A stretch of 64,000 bases of DNA from an uncultured Draconibacterium sp. (GTDB lineage Bacteria > Bacteroidota > Bacteroidia > Bacteroidales > Prolixibacteraceae): contig NZ_CAJXTC010000001.1 of NCBI RefSeq assembly GCF_913060805.1, forward strand, positions 124,001 through 188,000, in the 5' to 3' direction. Below, piece after piece: positions 28,227 through 36,418 of the stretch (position 1 is its first letter; every line of letters begins with the position of its first letter). The translations under genes were made by a program, and so were the position numbers. A model generated the notes under the pieces. That model had not been told where the DNA came from. It saw only the letters and a program-made list of their open reading frames with translations, and searched no databases.

Positions 28227-29693
28227 ATGAAACCACTACAAACATTAACATTTACTTTGGGCGTGATTGCTTTGCTGGCAGGCGCCATGTGGCTGATGCC
28301 CGACGATGGTTTCGAGGTGGGTGAAATGACCTTTCATATGCCAACGTTCCCCGAAATGTTGGGTGCTGATGATGTGGAATATACCGATGTCTCGGAAATA
28401 TTGGCGCAGCAGTTTGAAATCGATTCGCTGGTAGATATTGAAGTGGATACCATTGCCGGCGATACGGTTGTTGAAGTGATTCACCGCGCAGATTACGATA
28501 CGCTGGTGCAATCGGTTCGCCGCATTGAAATGACAGATTTGGGTAGAGAAAATCTGTACCGCTTTTTTAATCATTTGAAAAGTGACTCGCTGGTTCGGAT
28601 AATGCATTACGGCGACAGCCAGATTGAAGGCGACCGCATTACGGCTTTCCTGAGAAATAAATTGCAGGTGAAATTTGGCGGAACCGGTGTTGGATTACGT
28701 CCGGCTTTGCAACCTTACGACTATGTTTTTAGTGCCTATCAAAAGAATTCCGAGAACTGGACACGTTACCCGATTTACGGCAAGGTGGATTCAACGGTTG
28801 AGCACAGTCGTTACGGTGTGATGGGTGCTTTTTCGCGTTATGCGCCTTTGGCCAGCGACACGATACCGTTTAAAGATTCGATAATTTACGAGGCCGAAAT
28901 GAATGTCTCGAAATCAGATATCTCATACAAACGTACCCGCGAATACGAAAATATGCGCTTGTTCTACGGGCACACCAAACGTCCGGTTGCGGTGCAGTTA
29001 ATCGCACGCGGCGATACGGTTTTAAGTGATACGCTTGTCGCGGATACCATGTACGCTGTGCTCGAATGCGAGTTGCCGGATTCAACAAGCAGTGTAACAT
29101 TGAAGTTCTCGGGATACGATGGCCCTGATGTTTACGGAATTGAGCTGGCTTCGAAAAAAGGCGTAATCATGGATAACATTGCGTTGCGTGGTAGTTCCGG
29201 TACAATTTTTACCAAGGCCGACTATCAGCTGAGTTTAAGAATGTACAACGACCTGAATCCTAAGTTTTTTATTCTGCAGTTTGGCGGAAACGTAATTCCA
29301 TATATTAAAGACAAAAAAGCAATTGAACGCTACGGCCGCTGGTTTGGCAGTCAGATCCAACGAATTAATTCTCTGTGTCCCGATGCAGCTATTCTGGTAA
29401 TTGGGCCAAGCGACATGTCGACAAAGGTGAAGGATAAGTATGTTACCTATAAACATTTGCCGCAAGTTGTGGAAATGCTAAAACAGGTGGCACTCGAAAA
29501 TAACTGTGCGTATTGGGATATGTACGAAGCGATGGGTGGACACAACAGTATGCCGTCGTGGGTGAATGCGCAACCCGAACTGGCGCGCCCCGATTATGTA
29601 CATTTCTCGGCGCGTGGAGCACGTTTGGTGGCCAATATGTTCTACAATGCATTGATTCTGGAGTACAACAATTATTTGGAGGAGGATATGTAA
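28227..29693 (+). CDS. SGNH/GDSL-fold envelope protein, probable O-acetylation partner 1
   Basis: A 488-residue protein with an N-terminal hydrophobic helix at about 6-24, either an uncleaved anchor or a signal peptide. An acidic Asp/Glu/Thr-rich linker covers about 40-95. The SGNH domain begins at about 120: block I MHYGDSQIEGDRI gives Ser131, LQFGGNVIPYIK supplies the Gly/Asn block III, and RPDYVHFSARGARL gives Asp456 and His459. Between them lies a long insertion with a predicted beta-sandwich region. Domain and cluster resemble AlgJ/AlgX and PatB-type proteins that move acetyl groups onto glycans in the periplasm. Here the partner MBOAT is encoded two genes downstream. The stop overlaps the ATG of the next gene (TAATG), implying coupled translation. 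Acetylesterase activity is an alternative. Confidence 0.75.
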   Translation: MKPLQTLTFTLGVIALLAGAMWLMPDDGFEVGEMTFHMPTFPEMLGADDVEYTDVSEILAQQFEIDSLVDIEVDTIAGDTVVEVIHRADYDTLVQSVRRIEMTDLGRENLYRFFNHLKSDSLVRIMHYGDSQIEGDRITAFLRNKLQVKFGGTGVGLRPALQPYDYVFSAYQKNSENWTRYPIYGKVDSTVEHSRYGVMGAFSRYAPLASDTIPFKDSIIYEAEMNVSKSDISYKRTREYENMRLFYGHTKRPVAVQLIARGDTVLSDTLVADTMYAVLECELPDSTSSVTLKFSGYDGPDVYGIELASKKGVIMDNIALRGSSGTIFTKADYQLSLRMYNDLNPKFFILQFGGNVIPYIKDKKAIERYGRWFGSQIQRINSLCPDAAILVIGPSDMSTKVKDKYVTYKHLPQVVEMLKQVALENNCAYWDMYEAMGGHNSMPSWVNAQPELARPDYVHFSARGARLVANMFYNALILEYNNYLEEDM

Positions 29694-31279
29694 TGGGGAA
29701 GAAAGTAAAAAGTACCGAGCCACGAGTGACGAGTTCCGAGTTTTGTGTCATTTCGAACGCAGAGAGAAATCTGTTTCAACGAAGCTTCAAGTTACAAGTT
29801 ACAAGTTTCAAGCCTTTACTCAATTTTGTAGCTCAATCTCTATTCAATCTAATTCAATCTCCATCAATCTTAGTACATTCGGTAAAGGTTCGAGGCTTGT
29901 CATTGCTGCTTCTTAGCTTCGTCATGTTGCTTTCTACTTCGGCTTTCGCTCAGGAAGACAGCTACTTCTATCACGTTAACCAATACAATTTCGTTCGTTA
30001 CGACCGCAATGAAATGCATTATCCCGGAGACCGGACAAATGCTAACCGGTTTTATTCAAAACTGGAGCGATTGGTTACAACCGGCGAAGGACGAGTAAAC
30101 ATTGTTCAAATTGGTGGCTCTCACATTCAGGCCGGCTCGTTTTCGGGGCAAATGCGCAACCGTTTTCAGCAGTTGAATGGCGAAATGAATGCCGGTTGGG
30201 GATTTATGTTTCCGTATCGCATTGCACGTACCAACTCGCCTTTTGGCTATTACATTCGCTACAATGGGTACTGGAAAACCTTCCGCAATGTAGAGGGGCG
30301 GAAAAGCGGAACGCTTGGAGTGGGAGGTATTTCTGCAACAACATCTTCGCCAAAAGCCGAACTAACAATTTTGCTGGAAGAAGAAAACGAACTGGATTAC
30401 AGCTTCAACAAACTGAGAATATACTACGAAAATACGGCAAAGAATTACACCATAAATATTGATGAGGATTTGGTGAAAAATAAGGTTGAAAGCGAAGGCT
30501 ACACCGATTTTGAACTGAATGAATGGGTAGATAGTTTGCAGATAACCTTGGAAAAGGATTATAACTCGCAGGGCAATTTTACTTTGTTGGGCATGACCAC
30601 CGAATCGAATCCAAATGGTGTAATGTATCACAGTATCGGTGTGAACGGGGCACATGTTCCGGCATTTTTGCGTTGCCAGCTTTTTACAGAGCAACTGGCC
30701 GAACTGAGTCCGGACATGGTTATTATGGGACTGGGAATTAACGATGCTTACGGACGCCGTTTTTCGCAAGCCCGTTTCGAAGATCATTACGGACAACTCA
30801 TTGACAAAATAGAAGCTGCAGCTCCGAATGCTTTGATTGTTTTTACTACGAACAACGACAGTTATTTGTATCGGCGGTATGTGAACAAGAATGGCGAAAA
30901 GGTACAGGATAGCATGTTTAAAATGGCCAAAAAATACAATGCCGGTGTGTGGGATATGTTTTCGGTAATGGGAGGTTTGAATTCCATTGTACTGTGGCAG
31001 AATAACGGCCTGGCCCGAAGCGATAAAATCCATTTTACCCGCGAAGGTTATTTAATGATCGCCGATCTGTTTTTTGGGGCGCTGATGAAGGATTTTGAGA
31101 GTTATTTGATTGATAAAAAGGAGCTCACTGATAATGGGCAAACCGTACCCCCCGTTTCGGCCACATTCCGTACAACGGAGTCGCTGGCCTCAACTGTCCC
31201 CCTACAAGTAGGGGGACGACAGGAGCCGGTGGTTTCGGAGAAACACCTGCGGATGTCGGGGGGTAACAATAACGAATAA
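29693..31279 (+). CDS. SGNH-fold envelope protein, probable O-acetylation partner 2, with repeat-derived ends
   Basis: From the ATG at 29693 the frame gives 528 residues. The signal-peptide-like segment (LSLLLLSFVMLLSTSAFAQ) only begins at about residue 69. The first 60 or so codons read through family C and family A repeats and a tandem AAGTTACAAGTT string, so the true start may be the TTG at 29897 or a non-standard codon. The SGNH core has block I IVQIGGSHIQAGS (Ser143, with Gly in place of the usual Asp), block III GLGINDAYGRRF, and block V SDKIHFTREGYL. The last 40 residues also look repeat-derived (CCCCCTAC...GTAGGGGG at about 31195-31225). It is distinct in sequence from the upstream SGNH protein. 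It precedes the MBOAT gene by 33 bp. Confidence 0.7.
   Translation: MGKKVKSTEPRVTSSEFCVISNAERNLFQRSFKLQVTSFKPLLNFVAQSLFNLIQSPSILVHSVKVRGLSLLLLSFVMLLSTSAFAQEDSYFYHVNQYNFVRYDRNEMHYPGDRTNANRFYSKLERLVTTGEGRVNIVQIGGSHIQAGSFSGQMRNRFQQLNGEMNAGWGFMFPYRIARTNSPFGYYIRYNGYWKTFRNVEGRKSGTLGVGGISATTSSPKAELTILLEEENELDYSFNKLRIYYENTAKNYTINIDEDLVKNKVESEGYTDFELNEWVDSLQITLEKDYNSQGNFTLLGMTTESNPNGVMYHSIGVNGAHVPAFLRCQLFTEQLAELSPDMVIMGLGINDAYGRRFSQARFEDHYGQLIDKIEAAAPNALIVFTTNNDSYLYRRYVNKNGEKVQDSMFKMAKKYNAGVWDMFSVMGGLNSIVLWQNNGLARSDKIHFTREGYLMIADLFFGALMKDFESYLIDKKELTDNGQTVPPVSATFRTTESLASTVPLQVGGRQEPVVSEKHLRMSGGNNNE
29705..29806. repeat. Intergenic repeats (families C, A and AAGTTACA) lying inside an open frame
   Basis: An ACGAG string (ACCGAGCCACGAGTGACGAG, family C) at 29712-29731 is followed by the left half of family A (TGTCATTTCGA at 29746-29756, AGAAATCT at 29765-29772). 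A tandem AAGTTACAAGTTACAAGTTT follows at 29789-29808. No right arm of family A is seen. Confidence 0.6.
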
Positions 31280-31312
31280 AACTTCACTTTGTGAAGAATA
31301 AACTAGAACTGC

Positions 31313-33001
31313 TTGGATTTACTACAACAAATAGAAATAAAAGAACTGCTACGGAATATTTTTCTGTACGATAAAACGGCCCCGCTGATTTTCACTCGCT
31401 TTTTCTTTTGGGCATTTTTTGCTTTTGTTTTGGCCGGTTATTCATTGGTTTACAAAAACAAAAACCGAAGTGTGCGCGCCGGTTATTTGTTTCTGGTAAG
31501 TCTGTTTTTCTACTATAAATCCAGCGGATTCTTTTTCTTCATTTTGTTATTCAGTACGCTCACCGACTTTTTTATTGGTAAAGGAATTTACAAATCGAAA
31601 AGCGAGTTGATTCGCAAACTGCTGATTGCAGCAAGTGTGGTAATTAACCTCACATTGCTGGCTTATTTTAAATATGCTTACTTTTTTATCGACAGTATAA
31701 ATGTGATGTTTGGCACCGATTTGCATGTGATCAATCATTTGGCTTTGTGGGCCAACGCCGCAACAGGAACACATTTCGAGGTGAACCAGATTTTGCTACC
31801 TGTTGGTATTTCGTTCTTTACTTTTCAAACCATTAGTTATTCGGTTGACGTGTATCGCGGCGAAACCAAACCCGTAAATAACTTAATCGACTTTGGTTTT
31901 TATGTGTCGTTTTTCCCGCAGCTGGTTGCCGGACCGATTGTTCGTGCATCGGGCTTTGTAAAGCAAATTTATGAAGATTATCGCCTTTCGAAAGAAGAAT
32001 TTGGCTGGGCCATTTTTATCATTCTGAAAGGACTGATCAAGAAAATATTTATAGGCGATTACATTGCTGTAAACTTTGTCGACCGTGTTTTTTCCGACCC
32101 GATTACCCACACCGGTTTCGAAAACCTGATGGCCTTATTTGGATACTCGTTGCAGGTTTATGTCGACTTTTCGGGGTACACCGATATTGCCATTGGAGTA
32201 GCACTTTTAATGGGCTACCGATTACCGCAAAACTTTAATTCTCCCTACAAGGCAAAAAGTGTTGCCGAGTTCTGGAAACGCTGGCATATGTCGCTTTCGT
32301 CGTGGTTAAAAGATTATTTGTATATCCCGATTGGCGGAAACCGCGAAGGTTCGGTGTTTAGTTATATCAGTCTCGGAGTAATTCTCGCAATCGTTGTCCT
32401 TTTGGCCGGAAAGCTGATTTTAGTACCAATATTTGCAGGTTTGGTACTGCTATTTGCATTGTTGGCACATTTCTTCCCCAACGTAAAACGGCATATTAAT
32501 ACCAATATCAACCTGATGCTTACCATGTTGCTCGGAGGACTCTGGCACGGTGCATCGTGGCAGTTTATTATTTGGGGAGGATTGAACGGCGTTGGATTAG
32601 TAATCTATAAATTCTGGCGAAAGATAAGTCCGTGGGAAAAACGCAGTAACTGGATGGTGAATATCTGGAAGATTGCCATAACATTCACTTTTATCACTTT
32701 TACGCGAGTATTTTTCCGCTCCGAATCGATGGATGTTGTGCGCGGAATGCTGCACCAAATCGGCACAGATATCAATCTTGCGATGATTCCTGAGGTACTT
32801 GTTGCCTACAAATGGGTATTCCTGATGATGCTGTTTGGTTTTGTTACACACTGGCTGAGTTACGATCTAAAGGACCGGGCAAAAAACTGGTTCATCGCCT
32901 CGCCAATGTGGGTAAAAGCTGCAATTTCTGCCGTTGTGGTTATAATCGTTTATCAGTCGATTTCGGCCGATATGCAGCCATTTATTTATTTCCAGTTCTA
33001 G
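31313..33001 (+). CDS. MBOAT family O-acyltransferase
   Basis: A 562-residue membrane-bound O-acyltransferase with at least ten hydrophobic helices. YLYIPIGGNREG and LLGGLWHGASWQFIIWGGLN are the hallmark MBOAT motifs, the second containing the invariant catalytic His. SFFTFQTISYSVDVYRGE and FFPQLVAGPIVRA match the AlgI/PatA/DltB branch, which passes acyl groups from the cytoplasm across the membrane for transfer to alginate, peptidoglycan or teichoic acid. The start is a TTG at 31313, with no in-frame ATG upstream. It is the last gene of the LysM-SGNH-SGNH-MBOAT run. The convergent Omp85 gene ends 10 bp away. The acceptor glycan is unknown. Confidence 0.85.
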   Translation: MDLLQQIEIKELLRNIFLYDKTAPLIFTRFFFWAFFAFVLAGYSLVYKNKNRSVRAGYLFLVSLFFYYKSSGFFFFILLFSTLTDFFIGKGIYKSKSELIRKLLIAASVVINLTLLAYFKYAYFFIDSINVMFGTDLHVINHLALWANAATGTHFEVNQILLPVGISFFTFQTISYSVDVYRGETKPVNNLIDFGFYVSFFPQLVAGPIVRASGFVKQIYEDYRLSKEEFGWAIFIILKGLIKKIFIGDYIAVNFVDRVFSDPITHTGFENLMALFGYSLQVYVDFSGYTDIAIGVALLMGYRLPQNFNSPYKAKSVAEFWKRWHMSLSSWLKDYLYIPIGGNREGSVFSYISLGVILAIVVLLAGKLILVPIFAGLVLLFALLAHFFPNVKRHINTNINLMLTMLLGGLWHGASWQFIIWGGLNGVGLVIYKFWRKISPWEKRSNWMVNIWKIAITFTFITFTRVFFRSESMDVVRGMLHQIGTDINLAMIPEVLVAYKWVFLMMLFGFVTHWLSYDLKDRAKNWFIASPMWVKAAISAVVVIIVYQSISADMQPFIYFQF

Positions 33002-33011
33002 AAATCTAATT

Positions 33012-34859
33012 TTATTCAAAACGCATTGGTTCCGGGCCGGTAGGTTCAAACGAAATAAAGCGCTGTTTAGATTGTTCGTCGAGCGAAAAGCCTAAAAAGC
33101 TCATATCACCCGGATGGAAAGGATAAAAAGCAAGGCGTAGGCGGAATGTTTCGAAAACGAGGTTCTCGTTGTGTAATCGAATGCCAATACCAATGCCGCT
33201 GTAATAATCCTGTTTAAAAATCAACTCGCGGTTCGAGCCAATAACTCCAAAGTCGGCAAAGCCAAAAATGGCCATGTTGAATTTATAAAATTGTGACGGC
33301 AGAAATACAACATGTTCCAGTTTTAAGTTTAAGCGCTGTTTCCCGATAGCAATATCGCTGTCGAAACCACGAATATGATCGCGGTCTCCCAGTGTTAAAT
33401 GTTCAATCTCAAAGCGCCGGAAACCAAGTGTATAATTGAGGTCGACAAATGTACGAACACGCTTTTTCCCGGGTTTATGAAGCTTCGAAATAAAGTTTAC
33501 ATCGCCCTGGATCATTCCTTCAACAAAGCGGCCATCTTGCATATACCCGCCAATTCCGGCAGTTGTAAACAGGTAGCCACGTCGGCTAAGCAGCAAATTT
33601 CCGTTCGATGTAAAAAAATGCAGGTAGTGCCGGTCGCCAAACTCATTGGCATCGTAACCATAAATAAATTCGTTTTTAAAACCTTCGGGAATATCCTCGG
33701 TAATTCCGTAGCTATAAATTAACTGGTCTTGAATATAACGACGTTGCGAAATGGTAAGGCTGGCCATATAAAGCGTGTGGTTGGCAAAAAAGTGACTGTT
33801 TTCGGTTTCCACCGCCGGATCTTCAAAATAGTTCCAGTTATTAATACCACCCGATAAAACCAGCTCCGTTATATTTTCGTGCCTTGGACTGATATTAAAA
33901 CTGTGTCCGCCCCAAAGGTAATTTACCGACAGATCCATTGGCTCTTCCACTTTTACCGGGTCGTTATTCGTAATGCGGTCGGTGCGGTACATGCGGGCAG
34001 AATAACCACCGTAGCCCCACTTAATATTTTGTGTTAAGAAAGGCTTGGTTACCTCGGTAACAAAACCTTCGCGACGGTAGGTATTTAAATACCCCAAACG
34101 AACGTCGAGAAACCGCCCGCCAATGTTCTTTATATTGTAAAAGGTTTCAACGCCCAGGTATGGTTCTTTTTCAACATGGCCAACAAACTTTACCGAAACC
34201 TCGTGACCGACGCCAAAAATGTTCCGGTTGTATATCTCCAGATCGCCCGAGTTGGTCCCATTTACACCACCTGAAACCCCAAAAGAAAAACGGTCTTTTG
34301 TTAATACCAAAACATTCACCAAACCGGGGTAAATCGGATCCTGCTCCACATAAATGCGGGCATCTTTAATATAAGGCAAGTCCCTGATAATCCTTTCGTT
34401 TTCGTACATCTGCTCCGGTTTTAGCATGTCGCCAACTTTAAAAAGCAACAATTTGCGAAGGGTTTTCAGGTTCGATTTTGTATGAATTTTATTGGCAGCC
34501 CGCTCGGCCCAATGGTCGGCTTGTTTTGTGGTATCGGTGCAGGTTGGCCCAAAAACATCGAGTGCATTGATTTTTATATCGGCAATAATTTTTCCTTCAT
34601 ATTCTTTAAAATAATCAAGAGCAAGCGCCTTTTTATCGACGTAAGGGCGGGGAGGAGTAATTATAGCATCGTACAGCCAGCCGGTAAGTTTGCGGCGGTT
34701 GGCACGGTTTTCCAAACTGTCGTAAAAGTGTTCCTGTTGCAGGTGGGGTTTTTGGATGACTACTGATGTGTCGAGCGGTGGTATTTGTGCACGAACTGTT
34801 GTGCCGGCCAATAGTGCCAACAGCATAAAAACAGTTATTTTAAGTGCCTTCAACTTCAC
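33012..34859 (-). CDS. Omp85/BamA-like outer membrane protein with POTRA domain
   Basis: A 615-residue exported outer-membrane protein. Residues 1-24 form a signal peptide ending VRAQ. About 90-190 contain POTRA-type sequence (KPEQMYENERIIRDLPYIKD and ARIYVEQDPIYPGLVNVLVL), and the remaining 400 residues alternate short strands (RFSFGVSGGVNGTNSGDLEI) as a 16-strand barrel. LGDRDHIRGFDSDI near residue 490 is the loop-6 RGF motif that packs into the barrel. It may act in outer-membrane protein or lipid transport (TamA/ShlB-like) rather than as the essential BamA, which usually has five POTRA domains. It converges with the MBOAT gene and is divergent from the ROK gene, so operon context is absent. 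Confidence 0.8.
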   Translation of the reverse strand: MKLKALKITVFMLLALLAGTTVRAQIPPLDTSVVIQKPHLQQEHFYDSLENRANRRKLTGWLYDAIITPPRPYVDKKALALDYFKEYEGKIIADIKINALDVFGPTCTDTTKQADHWAERAANKIHTKSNLKTLRKLLLFKVGDMLKPEQMYENERIIRDLPYIKDARIYVEQDPIYPGLVNVLVLTKDRFSFGVSGGVNGTNSGDLEIYNRNIFGVGHEVSVKFVGHVEKEPYLGVETFYNIKNIGGRFLDVRLGYLNTYRREGFVTEVTKPFLTQNIKWGYGGYSARMYRTDRITNNDPVKVEEPMDLSVNYLWGGHSFNISPRHENITELVLSGGINNWNYFEDPAVETENSHFFANHTLYMASLTISQRRYIQDQLIYSYGITEDIPEGFKNEFIYGYDANEFGDRHYLHFFTSNGNLLLSRRGYLFTTAGIGGYMQDGRFVEGMIQGDVNFISKLHKPGKKRVRTFVDLNYTLGFRRFEIEHLTLGDRDHIRGFDSDIAIGKQRLNLKLEHVVFLPSQFYKFNMAIFGFADFGVIGSNRELIFKQDYYSGIGIGIRLHNENLVFETFRLRLAFYPFHPGDMSFLGFSLDEQSKQRFISFEPTGPEPMRFE

Positions 34860-35148
34860 AGTTCCCCCTTTTTTTTCTTCAGCAGAAGAATAAGTTTTTT
34901 TGAAAGTAAGAATTTTCTGATTTAAAGTTTTTAAATCATACTGTTAATTTACGTTAAACAGAATTCAGGATTACCGATTAGCGGGGAATCTTATTGTAGA
35001 AAATACTTGAATACTTTATTTATTGACGATTTAGTTGAAAGGATTTGTATAATTACTTTTGACTTATTAAAAAAATTAACAAACATTTGGTTTTGATTTA
35101 AAAATTTCTTTAAATTGCATTCAAATTAATTAACTATACTATTCCAAA

Positions 35149-36375
35149 ATGATCCTTCTTGAAAATATAAAAGGTCAGAAACTTACCGGTAATGCCTTAA
35201 AAAATTATCGGCGGAAAAAGAAGATTCTAAGTCTTTTATATCAAAACGACACTCTTTCAGCAACATTTCTTTCGAAACAAATTGGGGTAAGTTTACCCAC
35301 GGCCATTTCTTTGTTAAAAGATCTTGGTGAAAGCAAGCTGGTAGAAGTTAGAGGAAGCGGCGAGTCGAAAGGCGGACGACGCCCCACTTTATTTGGATTA
35401 AAGCGCGACAGCATTTTTGTTATTTCGTGCGAGCTAGGGCGCTTTAAAGGAAAGATAGGCGTTTATAATTCGCATAACGAGTTGGTTGCGCCCATTACCG
35501 TTGTTGAAACATCGATTGACGATGATGACCTGGTAGATAAACTGTATGCCGAAGCGCGCCACATTCTGGAGGTTAATAACATCGATTACAGCCGCGTATT
35601 TGCTGTTGGAACGGCAATGCCCGGTTTGGTTGATTCGATAAATGGAGTAAACTACACCATTAAAAAGGAAGCGTACCGAAATGTTGCCGATCGTTTAAGC
35701 ATGAAATTCGGCAAGATGGTTTACATAAACAATGATGCCCGAATGGAAGCTTACGGCGAGTTTATTTTTGGCGCCGCAAAAGACCACAACGATGCAGTTA
35801 TTATAAACTGGAACTGGGGTTTAGGTATCGGGCTTATTCTTGGAGGTAAATTATATAACGGTGCCACCGGTTTTGCCGGCGAGTTGTCGCACACCAAGTT
35901 TGAAGAAGACGGCGATTTGTGTGTTTGCGGTAAACGTGGTTGTTTAGAGACTGTGGTTTCGGCAAGTGTGCTTATTCAGCGCGCTAAAGATGCTGTTGCA
36001 GCAGGAAAAATTTCGCAGCTTACCAACCGTTTTCAGTATAAAATTGAAGAACTACAACCCGAAGATGTTATCGACGCAGCAAAACTTGGCGACGAACTGG
36101 CCATTACACTTTTAAGTGATGTGGGGCAGGCTTTGGGAAAAGCATTATCAAATACCATTCAGTTATTAAATCCTGACATAATTGTTATAGGTGGAATTGT
36201 ATCGCGTGCCAACCAATACATTCTTACACCTATTCAGCAAGCAATTAATCAGCACTGTTTGGAACAAATATCCGGCAATATTGAAATCGTAATTTCCGAA
36301 AACTGGGAGCAATCGGGTTTATTGGGAATGACAGCAAAACTGTTTCAAAAACTATTCAGTGATATGTATAAATAA
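35149..36375 (+). CDS. ROK family transcriptional regulator
   Basis: A 408-residue NagC/Mlc-type protein. The N-terminal 85 residues form a winged HTH (LSLLYQNDTLSATFLSKQIG and VSLPTAISLLKDLGESKLVE). The C-terminal ROK sugar-kinase fold has GTAMPGLVDSING, INWNWGLGIGLILGGKLYNG and the zinc motif CVCGKRGCLE. Such proteins bind a sugar or sugar phosphate and change DNA affinity. In Bacteroidota, ROK regulators often sit at the start of a polysaccharide locus, as here before susC and susD, and probably control it. The susC ATG is 44 bp downstream. The 289-bp upstream gap, shared with the divergent Omp85 gene, is AT-rich with no clear motif. Confidence 0.88.
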   Translation: MILLENIKGQKLTGNALKNYRRKKKILSLLYQNDTLSATFLSKQIGVSLPTAISLLKDLGESKLVEVRGSGESKGGRRPTLFGLKRDSIFVISCELGRFKGKIGVYNSHNELVAPITVVETSIDDDDLVDKLYAEARHILEVNNIDYSRVFAVGTAMPGLVDSINGVNYTIKKEAYRNVADRLSMKFGKMVYINNDARMEAYGEFIFGAAKDHNDAVIINWNWGLGIGLILGGKLYNGATGFAGELSHTKFEEDGDLCVCGKRGCLETVVSASVLIQRAKDAVAAGKISQLTNRFQYKIEELQPEDVIDAAKLGDELAITLLSDVGQALGKALSNTIQLLNPDIIVIGGIVSRANQYILTPIQQAINQHCLEQISGNIEIVISENWEQSGLLGMTAKLFQKLFSDMYK

Positions 36376-36418
36376 TTCAAGTATTAATCTATTTCTAGTT
36401 CATTTAAATTCAAAATCT

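Noticed and set aside
30362-31033. A 223-codon frame antisense to the second SGNH gene
   Set aside because: It lies wholly inside a better supported gene and its product is Ile/Phe-rich with no recognisable motif.
31313-34859. Possible functional link of the Omp85 gene with the O-acetylation cluster
   Set aside because: The genes only converge and share no promoter, so neighbourhood alone does not support a joint role.
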